Source: Caulobacter sp. (GTDB lineage: Bacteria; Pseudomonadota; Alphaproteobacteria; Caulobacterales; Caulobacteraceae). From it: 36,293 bases of DNA. Made by a program: the position numbers and the translations under genes. The notes under the pieces were generated by a model. That model did no database searches and had not been told where the DNA came from. It was given only the letters and a program-made list of their open reading frames with translations. Of this stretch, positions 8,298 to 16,073 are shown piece after piece. Positions within the stretch are counted from its first letter, which is position 1; each line of letters opens with the position of its first letter. The stretch lies in assembly GCA_017744495.1 (NCBI GenBank), contig JAGIBE010000218.1, positions 1 to 36,293 on the forward strand. The letters run 5' to 3'.

Positions 8298-9812
8298 ATG
8301 AAGTTGATGTCGAACCGCCGTCGGGCCGCTTTGCTGGCCGCCGCTTGCAGCATGGGCCTGGTCGCGGGCCTGGCCTCGGTCGCCCGGGCCGAGACCCTGG
8401 CGGACGCCTTGGCCCTGGCCTACCAGACCAACCCCACCCTGCAAGGCCAGCGCGCCAGCCAGCGCGTCACCGACGAGGGCGTGGTCCAGGCCAAGACGGC
8501 CTTTCGCCCCACGCTGAACGCCTCGGCTGACGCCACGTGGTCGCGCACGGACTTGGCCAACGACCAGACCTACATCAACGGCGCCGGCCAAGTCGCCACC
8601 CGGGACCACACCACCGGCAGCGGCAGCGGGGCCAGCCTGGCCCTGACCCAGCCGCTCTATACGGGCGGCCGAGCCAACGCCAACCTGACCGCCGCCGAGG
8701 CCGACGTCCTGGCCGGCCGCGAGGATCTGCGCAGCGTCGAGCAGTCGGTGCTGGGCAACGTCATCCAGAGCTATGTCGACGTCCGTCGCGACCAGGAACG
8801 CCTGCGCATCGCCCAGGAGAACGTCAACGTCCTGACCCGCCAGTTGGAAGAGTCCAAGGCGCGCTTCGAGGTCGGCGAGATCACCCGCACCGACGTGGCC
8901 CAGTCGGAGGCCCGCCTGGCCTCGGCCCAGGCCAGCCTGTCGTCCGCCCAGGCCATCCTGGCCGCCAGCCGCGCGGCCTACGCCGCCGTGGTCGGCCAGA
9001 ACCCCACCGACCTGGCCCCCGAGCCGTCCCTGGCCGCCCTGCTGCCCAGCAGCGTCGAGCAGGCCTTCGACCTCGTCGACCAGAACAATCCGTCGATCCA
9101 GGCCGCCCGTTACGCCGAACAGGCCGCCGCCGCCCGCGTCGCTGCGGCCAAGGCCGCCTTCCTGCCGACCGTCGGCGCCCGCGCGGGCTTGGACGCCGAC
9201 GCGACCCGCACCAACGGCACGGGCCGCGACTTCGGCGACTACAATCGCGGCTATACCGCCTCGATCACCGCTTCGGTGCCGCTGTTCACCGGCGGGCTCA
9301 ACAGCTCGCAGGTGCGCGCCGCCAAGGAACGCGAAAACGCCGCCCGCATCGCGGTCGAGGGCGCTCAGCGCCAGGCGCTGCAGCAGATCTCCACCGCCTG
9401 GAACAACCTCTTGGCCTCGCGCGCCAACCTCGTCTCGAACGAGGAGCAGGTCCGGGCCACCCGCATCGCCTTCGAGGGCGTGCGCCAGGAGCAGCAGGTC
9501 GGCCTGCGCACCACCCTGGACGTGCTGAACGCCCAGCTGGAACTGGCCAACGCCGAGGTGGCCCTGGTCGTGGCCCGCCGCGACGAATACGTGGCCAGCG
9601 CCAGCGTGCTTCAGGCCATGGGCGTGCTGAACGTCGCCAACCTGGCGCCCGAGGTTCCGCGCTACGATCCGGTCAAGTCGTACGACAAGGTCAACCACGC
9701 GGTCGGCTGGGTTCCGTGGGAGCCGGTGGTGCGCGGGATCGACAAGGTCGGAGCGCCGTCGCCGGTGCTCAAGAAGGCCCCCGAGGCCTCCACCCCGGCG
9801 GCCGGCAAATAG
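8298..9812 (+). CDS. tolC: TolC-family outer-membrane efflux/type I secretion protein
   Basis: 504 aa with a classical signal peptide (Arg-rich start, hydrophobic core, cleavage after SVARA at about residue 31). Two repeats of the outer membrane efflux protein domain follow, each beginning with a LADALALAYQTNPTL-type helix, with Ala/Gln/Glu-rich coiled coils and the strand signatures LTQPLYTGGR and ASVPLFTGG. The length is typical of TolC. TolC trimers form the outer-membrane channel and periplasmic tunnel of type I secretion and RND efflux. In C. crescentus the TolC homologue beside popZ is, as I recall, one of the two RsaF proteins exporting the S-layer protein RsaA, so this may be an RsaF orthologue. 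The ATG at 8298 has GTGGGGA just upstream. About 160 nt before it are noncoding and should carry the promoter. Confidence 0.94.
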   Translation: MKLMSNRRRAALLAAACSMGLVAGLASVARAETLADALALAYQTNPTLQGQRASQRVTDEGVVQAKTAFRPTLNASADATWSRTDLANDQTYINGAGQVATRDHTTGSGSGASLALTQPLYTGGRANANLTAAEADVLAGREDLRSVEQSVLGNVIQSYVDVRRDQERLRIAQENVNVLTRQLEESKARFEVGEITRTDVAQSEARLASAQASLSSAQAILAASRAAYAAVVGQNPTDLAPEPSLAALLPSSVEQAFDLVDQNNPSIQAARYAEQAAAARVAAAKAAFLPTVGARAGLDADATRTNGTGRDFGDYNRGYTASITASVPLFTGGLNSSQVRAAKERENAARIAVEGAQRQALQQISTAWNNLLASRANLVSNEEQVRATRIAFEGVRQEQQVGLRTTLDVLNAQLELANAEVALVVARRDEYVASASVLQAMGVLNVANLAPEVPRYDPVKSYDKVNHAVGWVPWEPVVRGIDKVGAPSPVLKKAPEASTPAAGK

Positions 9813-9823
9813 GGCGAATTGAA

Positions 9824-9857
9824 GCGCCGGTGATGCTTGAGCTTGCTTAACCGGCGC
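9824..9857. repeat. Inverted repeat between tolC and popZ
   Basis: Perfect 8-bp arms, GCGCCGGT at 9824-9831 and ACCGGCGC at 9850-9857, flank an 18-nt spacer that contains TTGAGC and ends in CTTA just before the right arm. There is no T-run, so it is not a standard terminator. It lies 73 nt before the popZ start and could be an operator in the popZ promoter region or a 3' stem-loop of tolC mRNA. Both readings are inference. Confidence 0.45.
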
Positions 9858-9929
9858 AAGTCTGCACCATCGCGCTAAGCGCTCGGCTTGGGCGCTCCAG
9901 GATTCGTACCCTTTCGAGACGGCCCCCAC

Positions 9930-10472
9930 ATGTCCGACCAGAGCCCCCAAGAACCGACGATGGAGGAAATCCTCGCCTCCATCCGACGCATCATCTCGGA
10001 AGATGACGCGCCGGCGGAGGCCGCTGCGGCGCCCGAACCGGAGCCGGAAGCCGCCGTTCCGGTCATCGAGGAAGCGCCGGCCGAGGACGACGTCCTGGAG
10101 CTGACCGATCCGATCGAACCGGCCGCGCCGGTCGAGACCATGGGCGACATCGACGTCTATTCGCCCGAGCCCGAGCCGGAACCCGCGCCGCCGCCGCCCC
10201 CGGCGCCCGAGCCGGAACCGATCCAGGGCTTCTCGCGCGAGGAAGTGGCCGACAACCTGGTGGGCGACCACGCCGCCAGCCTGGCCGCCACCGCCTTCGG
10301 CAGCCTGAGCTCGGCCCTGCTGATGCCCAAGGACGGCCGCACCCTGGAAGACGTCGTGCGCGAGCTGCTGCGCCCGCTGCTCAAGGAGTGGCTGGACCAG
10401 AACCTGCCGCGCATCGTCGAGACCAAGGTCGAGGAAGAAGTCCACCGCATCGCCCGCGGCCGGAGCGTATAA
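9930..10472 (+). CDS. popZ: PopZ, polar organising protein (DUF2497)
   Basis: 180 aa with the three-part PopZ layout. Residues 1-23 form the conserved partner-binding helix (EPTMEEILASIRRIISEDD). About residues 24-100 form an acidic, proline-rich disordered linker (repeated EPEPEP and PPPPP). Residues 101-180 form the oligomerisation region (AFGSLSSALLMPKDGRTLEDVV, LLRPLLKEWLDQNLPRIVE, VEEEVHRIARGR). In Caulobacter, PopZ self-assembles into a condensate at the cell poles, tethers the ParB-parS centromere and recruits cell-cycle regulators such as ChpT, CpdR, RcdA and SpmX. The length is close to the C. crescentus protein (about 177 aa). ATG at 9930 gives the conserved MSDQS start. The tolC-popZ-valS order is conserved. 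Only the linker seems to vary, as expected for a region whose charge and length matter more than its sequence. Confidence 0.96.
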   Translation: MSDQSPQEPTMEEILASIRRIISEDDAPAEAAAAPEPEPEAAVPVIEEAPAEDDVLELTDPIEPAAPVETMGDIDVYSPEPEPEPAPPPPPAPEPEPIQGFSREEVADNLVGDHAASLAATAFGSLSSALLMPKDGRTLEDVVRELLRPLLKEWLDQNLPRIVETKVEEEVHRIARGRSV

Positions 10473-10520
10473 TCGACGTCATCGCCCGTCCCCGGACGGG
10501 GCGGTGGCGATGAGATGGAC

Positions 10521-10549
10521 AAGGCGGTCGCTCCGGCGGCCGCCTTTTT
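10521..10549 (+). terminator. Rho-independent terminator after popZ
   Basis: AAGGCGG (10521-10527) pairs perfectly with CCGCCTT (10540-10546) across a 12-nt GC-rich loop, and the stem runs into TTTTT. It lies 48 nt after the popZ stop and 73 nt before the valS start, so valS should have its own promoter within about 10550-10610. Confidence 0.75.
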
Positions 10550-10622
10550 CCGTCTAAAAATCCCAGTTGAACCAAGGCCCAAGGTTTCGCCCGGCGGCCG
10601 CAGATGGCATATCCCCAGCGCC

Positions 10623-13346
10623 ATGCTTGAAAAGACCTTCGATCCCCAATCCGTCGAGCCCCGTCTGTACGCCGCCTGGGAGGCCTCCGGGGCTTTCAAG
10701 CCGAGCGAGGACCCGAACGCCGAGACGTTCACGATCGTCATCCCGCCGCCGAACGTGACGGGCTCGCTGCACATCGGCCACGCCCTGAACAACACGCTGC
10801 AGGACGTGCTGACGCGCTTCCACCGCATGCGCGGCAAGGCGGCCCTGTGGCTGCCGGGCACCGACCATGCGGGCATCGCCACCCAGATGGTCGTCGAGCG
10901 CCAGCTGGCCGCCGCCGGCAATATCGGCCGCCGCGACATGGGCCGCGAGGCCTTCGTCGCCAAGGTCTGGGAATGGAAGGCCGAAAGCGGCGGGGCGATC
11001 ACCAACCAACTGCGCCGTCTGGGCGCCAGCTGCGACTGGTCGCGCGAGCGCTTCACCCTGGACGAGGGCCTGTCGGCCGCCGTCCGCAAGGTGTTCGTCC
11101 AGCTCTACAAGCAGAACCTGCTCTATCGCGACAAACGCCTGGTCAACTGGGACCCGCAGTTCCAGACCGCCATCTCCGACCTCGAGGTCGAGCAGAAGGA
11201 GGTCGACGGCGCCTATTGGCACTTCGCCTATCCGCTGGCCGACGGCGTCACCTACCAGCACCCGATCGCCTTTGACGACGAGGGCAAGCCGACGGAATTC
11301 GAGACCCGCGGCTACATCGTCGTGGCCACCACGCGCCCCGAGACTATGCTGGGCGACACCGGCGTGGCCGTCCATCCGTCGGATGAGCGCTACAAGGACC
11401 TGGTCGGCAAGTTCGTGACCCTGCCGATCGTCGGCCGCCGTATCCCGATCGTCGCCGACGAGTACGCCGACCCGACCAAGGGCTCGGGCGCGGTGAAGAT
11501 CACCCCGGCCCACGACTTCAACGACTTCCAGGTCGGCAAGCGCGCCGGCCTGCCGGCGATCAACATCATGACGCCGGAAGCCAAGCTGAACGACGCCGTC
11601 CCCGCCGAATATGTCGGCATGGACCGCTTCGCCGCGCGCAAGGCCATCGTGGCCCGCGCCGAGGAAGAGGGCTGGCTGAAGGAGATCGAGAAGACCCGCC
11701 ACATGGTTCCGCACGGCGACCGTTCGGGCGTGGTCATCGAACCTTACCTGACCGACCAGTGGTACGTCGACGCCTACACGCTGGCCCAGCCGGCGCTGAA
11801 GGCCGTGGAGGAGGGCGCGACCGTCTTCGAACCCAAGCACTGGGAGAAGACCTACTTCGAATGGCTGCGCAACATCGAACCCTGGTGCGTCTCGCGCCAG
11901 CTCTGGTGGGGCCACCGCATCCCGGCCTGGTTCGGCCCGGAAGGTTCGATCTTCGTTGAAGAGACGGAAGAAGCCGCCTATGCGGCCGCCCGTGCGCAAC
12001 ACGGCGACAATGTCGTCCTGACCCAGGACGAGGACGTTCTCGACACCTGGTTCAGCTCGGCCCTTTGGCCGTTCTCGACCCTGGGCTGGCCGGAAGAGAC
12101 CGAGGATCTCCAGCGCTTCTACCCGACCAGCACCCTAGTCACGGGCTTCGACATCATCTTCTTCTGGGTGGCCCGGATGATGATGATGGGCATCCACTTC
12201 ATGGACGGGCAGGTCCCGTTCAAGCAGGTGTTCATCAACGCCCTCGTCCGTGACGAGAAGGGCGCCAAGATGAGCAAGTCCAAGGGCAACGTGATGGACC
12301 CGCTGGTCCTGATCGACGAGCTGGGCTGCGACGCGGTGCGCTTCACCCTGACGGCCATGTCGGGCCAGGCGCGCGACATCAAGCTGTCGAAGCAGCGCAT
12401 CGAGGGCTACCGCAACTTCGGCACCAAGCTGTGGAACGCCTCGCGCTTCGCCCAGATGAACGAGTGCGTCCGCGTCGAGGGCTTCGACCCGTCGACCGTG
12501 ACCCAGCCGATCAACCGCTGGATCCGCGGCGAGACCGTCAAGACCGCCGCCAAGGTGACCCAGGCCCTGGAGGCGCCGTCCTTCGACGCCGCCGCCGACG
12601 CGCTCTACAAGTTCATCTGGAACGTGTTCTGCGACTGGTACCTGGAGCTGGCCAAGCCGATCCTGAACGGCGACGACGCCGAGGCCAAGGCCGAGACCCG
12701 GGCCACGGCCGCCTGGGCCCTGGACGTGATCCTCAAGCTCCTCCACCCGGTTATGCCGTTCATCACCGAGGAGCTGTGGGACAAGACCGCCGAGTTCGGC
12801 GCGCCGCGCGAGGGGATGCTGATCGTCGAGAAGTGGCCCGAACTGCCGGAAGCCTGGATCGACGCCACGGCCGAGGCCGAGATCGGCTGGCTGGTCGACA
12901 CCGTCGGCGAAATCCGCTCGATTCGCGCCGAGATGAACGTCCCGCCGTCGGCCAAGCCGCCGCTGTCGGTGATCGGCGCCGCCCCCGAGACCAAGGCCCG
13001 CCTGGCGCGTCACCGCGACCTGCTGCTGACCCTGGCCCGCCTGGACAGCGCCCGCGAGGCCGAAACGGCTCCGGCGGGCTCGGTCCCGATCGTGCTGGGC
13101 GAGGCGACCGGCGCCCTGGCCATCGCCGAGTTCATCGACCTGGAAGCCGAGAAGGCGCGTCTGACCAAGGAAATCGCCGTGCTCGGCTCCGAGATCGAGA
13201 AGATCGGCAAGAAGCTGAACAACCCCGACTTCGTGGCCCGCGCCAAGCCCGAGGTGGTCGAGGAGAACCGCGAACGTCTCGCCGAGGCGGAAGCGGCCAA
13301 GATCAAGCTGGAAGCGGCGCTCGCGCGGCTCGAGGCGGTGGGGTAA
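10623..13346 (+). CDS. valS: Valyl-tRNA synthetase
   Basis: A 907-aa class I aminoacyl-tRNA synthetase that charges tRNA-Val in the cytoplasm. The HIGH signature is at residues 50-53 within [13 protein letters not shown] and the KMSKS signature at 549-553. The CP1 editing domain, which removes mischarged threonine, carries the typical [10 protein letters not shown] and [12 protein letters not shown] segments. The anticodon-binding helical domain follows, and the protein ends in the ValRS coiled-coil arm ([19 protein letters not shown]...). The length is normal for bacterial ValRS. The start at ATG 10623 gives MLEKTFDPQ, the expected N-terminus. The frame is open upstream to 10515, but that would translate through the popZ terminator and is rejected. 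It is followed by a GANTC repeat and a convergent gene. Confidence 0.97.
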   Translation: MLEKTFDPQSVEPRLYAAWEASGAFKPSEDPNAETFTIVIPPPNVTGSLHIGHALNNTLQDVLTRFHRMRGKAALWLPGTDHAGIATQMVVERQLAAAGNIGRRDMGREAFVAKVWEWKAESGGAITNQLRRLGASCDWSRERFTLDEGLSAAVRKVFVQLYKQNLLYRDKRLVNWDPQFQTAISDLEVEQKEVDGAYWHFAYPLADGVTYQHPIAFDDEGKPTEFETRGYIVVATTRPETMLGDTGVAVHPSDERYKDLVGKFVTLPIVGRRIPIVADEYADPTKGSGAVKITPAHDFNDFQVGKRAGLPAINIMTPEAKLNDAVPAEYVGMDRFAARKAIVARAEEEGWLKEIEKTRHMVPHGDRSGVVIEPYLTDQWYVDAYTLAQPALKAVEEGATVFEPKHWEKTYFEWLRNIEPWCVSRQLWWGHRIPAWFGPEGSIFVEETEEAAYAAARAQHGDNVVLTQDEDVLDTWFSSALWPFSTLGWPEETEDLQRFYPTSTLVTGFDIIFFWVARMMMMGIHFMDGQVPFKQVFINALVRDEKGAKMSKSKGNVMDPLVLIDELGCDAVRFTLTAMSGQARDIKLSKQRIEGYRNFGTKLWNASRFAQMNECVRVEGFDPSTVTQPINRWIRGETVKTAAKVTQALEAPSFDAAADALYKFIWNVFCDWYLELAKPILNGDDAEAKAETRATAAWALDVILKLLHPVMPFITEELWDKTAEFGAPREGMLIVEKWPELPEAWIDATAEAEIGWLVDTVGEIRSIRAEMNVPPSAKPPLSVIGAAPETKARLARHRDLLLTLARLDSAREAETAPAGSVPIVLGEATGALAIAEFIDLEAEKARLTKEIAVLGSEIEKIGKKLNNPDFVARAKPEVVEENRERLAEAEAAKIKLEAALARLEAVG

Positions 13347-13353
13347 TGATCTG

Positions 13354-13470
13354 TCCCTCCCCCTCGTGGGGAGGGTGGCCCTGGCGGAGCCAGGGTCGGG
13401 TGGGGATTGCTGAGTCAGCGGGCCCCACCCACCAGCTTCGCTGGTCCCCCCTCCCCACAAGGGGGAGGGA
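13354..13470. repeat. Intergenic palindromic repeat with central GANTC, copy 1
   Basis: A complex inverted repeat of about 117 nt. The outer arms CCCTCCCCCT and AGGGGGAGGG are perfect complements. Each half carries its own small hairpin (CCCTGGCGGAGCCAGGG on the left, ACCAGCTTCGCTGGT on the right), and inner GGTGGGG / CCCCACC arms flank a centre with GAGTC (13412-13416), a GANTC methylation site for CcrM. The left arm (38 nt from 13368) is the exact reverse complement of the right arm of the copy at 17856-17974. It lies between convergent genes (valS and 13483-13839), where its folded RNA could end transcription from either side. Long intergenic repeats linked to GANTC sites have been described in Caulobacter. 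Confidence 0.85.
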
Positions 13471-13482
13471 AGTCTCGTCTTC

Positions 13483-13839
13483 TTACTTCTTCACGCCCAG
13501 CATGCCTTCGATCTCGGCCTTGGTGGCGTTGATCACGGTGGCGCCGTCTTGGACGGCCAGGTTCTTGACGTCCACGGCGAAGGTCTTGTCGTCCATCTTG
13601 ATGGTGGCCATCGACTTGCCGGTGGCGTCCGGCTTGACCTCGGCGACCGAGCCGATCACCGCGCCGGTGTTGTCCTTGACGGGCTGGCCGGCGGCGACAG
13701 CGGCCGGAGCAGTTGCTGCAGCGGCGGGCGCGGCAGCGCTGGTGGCCGGGTCCTGAGCCGGAGCGGTGGTCTGGGCCAGGGCGGGGGCGGCGACGGCGAT
13801 CGCCAGGGCGGCGGCGCCGAAAGTCAGAATAGAGCGCAT
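13483..13839 (-). CDS. Small exported PRC-barrel-like protein
   Basis: 118 aa. A signal peptide (MRSILTFGAAALAIAVAAPALAQ) is followed by an Ala/Pro-rich low-complexity linker and a C-terminal domain of about 65 residues (GQPVKDNTGAVIGSVAEVKPD...IKMDDKTFAVDVKNLAVQDGATVINATKAEIEGML). The GxxVxDxxGxxIGxV pattern is typical of PRC-barrel-like domains, small beta-barrels found in ribosome-maturation and envelope proteins. The chosen start is ATG 13839; the TTG at 13857 only adds six residues. It converges on valS with repeat copy 1 between them. Its function is unknown; a periplasmic role is likely from the signal peptide. Confidence 0.8.
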   Translation of the reverse strand: MRSILTFGAAALAIAVAAPALAQTTAPAQDPATSAAAPAAAATAPAAVAAGQPVKDNTGAVIGSVAEVKPDATGKSMATIKMDDKTFAVDVKNLAVQDGATVINATKAEIEGMLGVKK

Positions 13840-13928
13840 CGGTTTCCCATCTTGCAAAAATAGCGTCTCTCCCCCGACGCCCTGTTACGCTGGCGTGACT
13901 TTGGGGCGTCGGCGGGACGCTGATGCGG

Positions 13929-14549
13929 TCAAAATGGGTCCGGGCTTGAACGCGGTTCGCTGGGCGGCGGCCTCCAACCGCCCTTGGGCGGAGGATTGCT
14001 CGGGGCCTGCGAACTCGGGGGCGGGGCGGCGACGCCTGGCGCCTGAAGGGGACCGCAGGGAATCCAGTCGTAGCGATCGTCGGCGGGGTTCCAGGACCAC
14101 GAGCCGCACGCCGGCGACGGAGCGGCGTCCCGCGCGCCGGGCTCGTCGCCATAGGCCGGCGGGCTGTCGGCGCGGTCGTGGTAGATCGTCTCGGTCCGCT
14201 CGTAGATCACCGGCGGTGGGGCGTAGTAGCTGGGATTGGCGTAGTAGTAGCCTGGATAGCCGCTGTACCCGTACGGATAGGCGTAGGTCGCGCCCAGGGC
14301 CAGACCGATTCCGACGCCGCCCCAGTAGCCTGAGCCCCAGTAGCCGGAACCCCAGTATCTAGGTCCGCCGTGATAGTGGCCGTATCCGCCGTGGTAGCCG
14401 CCACCTCCATGGTAGCCGCCGTGATAACCGCCTCCGCCGCCGTGATACCCGCCGCTATGCCCGCCGCGCGGCTGGGCGTCTGCCGACGGGGCGGGCAGGG
14501 AGGCCGTCAGCAGGCCGACCAAGGCGAGCCCTGTAAGAAGGGTCTTCAT
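13929..14549 (-). CDS. Exported Gly/Tyr/His-rich protein of unknown function
   Basis: 206 aa. A signal peptide (MKTLLTGLALVGLLTASLPAPSADA) is followed by a His/Gly/Tyr repeat region (units like GGYHGG and GSGYWGSGYWGG, residues about 30-75), a short hydrophobic segment GVGIGLALGATYAYPYGY, then a Tyr/Pro-rich and finally Pro/Ser-rich tail. The region CGSWSWNPADDRYDWIPCG has two cysteines around Trp/Asp residues and resembles conserved C-terminal segments of similar alphaproteobacterial envelope proteins. ATG at 14549 is supported by GGAG 8 nt upstream. No enzyme motif is visible; a cell-surface or outer-membrane-associated structural role is inferred from composition. The His-rich repeats could bind metal. 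Confidence 0.78.
   Translation of the reverse strand: MKTLLTGLALVGLLTASLPAPSADAQPRGGHSGGYHGGGGGYHGGYHGGGGYHGGYGHYHGGPRYWGSGYWGSGYWGGVGIGLALGATYAYPYGYSGYPGYYYANPSYYAPPPVIYERTETIYHDRADSPPAYGDEPGARDAAPSPACGSWSWNPADDRYDWIPCGPLQAPGVAAPPPSSQAPSNPPPKGGWRPPPSEPRSSPDPF
14330..14460. repeat. Degenerate tandem repeats within the Gly/Tyr/His-rich gene
   Basis: Within the coding sequence, short GC-rich units (reverse complement of GGNTANCANGGNGG-type blocks and the repeated CCCAGTAGCC unit) recur about every 10-15 nt. They encode GGYHGG and GSGYWG motifs. Such arrays are prone to slippage and length change between strains. Confidence 0.55.
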
Positions 14550-14648
14550 TTGGACCACTCCGCTAGGTCGGGCGGCCGACGTTCAGGCGTCGGCGAGCCG
14601 CGTCGCAAGTCTGTCAGGATACGCCCGCCGAGCCCTCGGCGAAAGCGG

Positions 14649-15878
14649 TCAGCGTCCGTAGACGGCGTCGCGCACTTCCTTCGTGAAGGGCCCGTTCATG
14701 CCCTCGAAGGCGGTGTTGGTCATAATCACCACGGTCAGGCGGTTCTGGGGATCGACGAACCAGTTGTGACCGTAGACGCCGCCCCAGGCCATGGTCCCGA
14801 CGCCTTGCGGGGTCTTGCCGAGGGCGGGGTCGTCCAGCACCGCCCAGCCATAGCCGAAGCCCCAGCCGGGGCCCTGGGTCGCCGCCTGCGAGCCGACCTG
14901 ATCCTTCGTCATCTCAGCCACCGTCGAGGCCTTCAGGATCGGCGCGCCGCCCTGGCGGATCGTCTCCAGCAGGGCCAGCACGTCGCCGGCCGTGCCGACC
15001 ATGCCCGCGCCCCCGGAGGGAAAGGCGGTCTTGTCGAGAGCGCGGCTGGGCGCGAACCGAACGGCAGTGGGGCCGAGCGGAACGTCCAGGTTGTCGGTCA
15101 TCCGCTTGGGCGCGGGTTGGGCGTTGTAGTAGGCGGCCGTTAGTCGCGCCGGGTCGCGGGCCACGAAGCCGGCGTCGGTCAGTCCCAGAGGCCTCGTCAC
15201 GGTCTCGGCCACCACCTGGGGCAGGGGCTTACCGGTGGCTTTCTCCACCACCGAACCCAGCACGTCGATGGCCACCGAATAGCGCCAGGCCGAGCCGGGC
15301 GGGAAGGCGAGAGGCGCTCGCGAGAGGCGGCCCACGTTCTCGTCTAGGGTGATCCCCGATAGGTCGATGCCGTCCGAGACGCCCAGCGTGTGGTACGGAT
15401 GCGAGGCCGGCTCGGCCAGGCCATAGGTCAGGCCGCTGGTGTGGGTCAGGAGCTGGCGGATCGTGATGACCGGCGTCGTCCCGTCGGCCAGCTTCGGTTT
15501 GAAGTCGGGCAGCCATTTGGTCACCGGATCGTCGAGCTTCAGCACGCCGTCCTCGACCAGCTTCATCACCGTCACACTGACGAACGGCTTGGTGACTGAC
15601 GAATAGCGGAAGACCGCGTCCTCGCGCATCGGGCGGCCGGCCTCGCGGTCGGCCAGGCCGGCGGCGCGGTGGTAGACGATCCTGCCGTCGCGGGCGACCA
15701 GCATCACCGTTCCGACCAGCCGCTGCTCGGCCAGGGCGGTGTCGACCACCTTGTCCAGCCGGGCGGCGAGGGCCGCATCGGGCGCGGCGGCGACGGGAAC
15801 CGGCGGCGGGGCGGCCAAGCTCGGGGTGGACGCCGCCAGGGCGACGGCGAGGGCGAGGCTGGAGATCCACGGACGCAT
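14649..15878 (-). CDS. Exported serine hydrolase of the beta-lactamase/esterase family VIII type
   Basis: 409 aa with a signal peptide (MRPWISSLALAVALAASTPSLAA). The catalytic SxxK tetrad is at S94-V-T-K97 (RYSSVTKP). The second motif is Y201 in WRYSVAIDVLG, where the usual Asn of the beta-lactamase YxN motif is replaced, as in EstB-like carboxylesterases. The third motif is near GGVYGHNWF. LLTHTSGLTYG is also characteristic of this superfamily. The protein is thus more likely an esterase or D-amino peptide hydrolase acting in the periplasm than a true class C beta-lactamase. Start ATG 15878 has GGGAG upstream. The downstream Gly/Tyr/His-rich gene on the same strand begins 99 nt later, with a small CCGACG / CGTCGG hairpin between them. 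The gene is divergent from the AMP-ligase gene. Confidence 0.9.
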   Translation of the reverse strand: MRPWISSLALAVALAASTPSLAAPPPVPVAAAPDAALAARLDKVVDTALAEQRLVGTVMLVARDGRIVYHRAAGLADREAGRPMREDAVFRYSSVTKPFVSVTVMKLVEDGVLKLDDPVTKWLPDFKPKLADGTTPVITIRQLLTHTSGLTYGLAEPASHPYHTLGVSDGIDLSGITLDENVGRLSRAPLAFPPGSAWRYSVAIDVLGSVVEKATGKPLPQVVAETVTRPLGLTDAGFVARDPARLTAAYYNAQPAPKRMTDNLDVPLGPTAVRFAPSRALDKTAFPSGGAGMVGTAGDVLALLETIRQGGAPILKASTVAEMTKDQVGSQAATQGPGWGFGYGWAVLDDPALGKTPQGVGTMAWGGVYGHNWFVDPQNRLTVVIMTNTAFEGMNGPFTKEVRDAVYGR

Positions 15879-16073
15879 TCGACGACTCCCGGTTCGCGAA
15901 CGGAGGTAGGGCGTTACCGGGGAGGGGGCAAGCGGAGGGGCTGGGCGCGCCTCTAAGTTATCATTGTTCCCTTATGTTCGAACAGACGTTTGCATCACGC
16001 TCCGGGCTGTGCTTTGTCGCTGGGGAAACGTGCTCGGCCAGCGAAGCGCGACACACACTCCGGGAGAGTAACG

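Noticed and set aside
7923..10445. 840-codon open frame antisense to pcm-like, tolC and popZ
   Set aside because: It spans three well-supported genes on the other strand, has repetitive composition and no recognisable domain; an artefact of GC-rich codon use.
10515..10622. N-terminal extension of valyl-tRNA synthetase
   Set aside because: The frame is open, but the segment contains the popZ terminator hairpin and T-run, and ValRS homology begins at the ATG at 10623.
13354..13470. Reading the palindromic repeat as a CRISPR or insertion element end
   Set aside because: Only two copies about 4.4 kb apart, no spacer array, no cas genes and no transposase; structure fits an intergenic GANTC repeat.
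14649..15878. Calling the serine hydrolase an AmpC beta-lactamase
   Set aside because: The YxN motif is YSV and the surrounding sequence (WRYSVAIDVLG) matches esterase-type members better; no ampR-like gene is adjacent.
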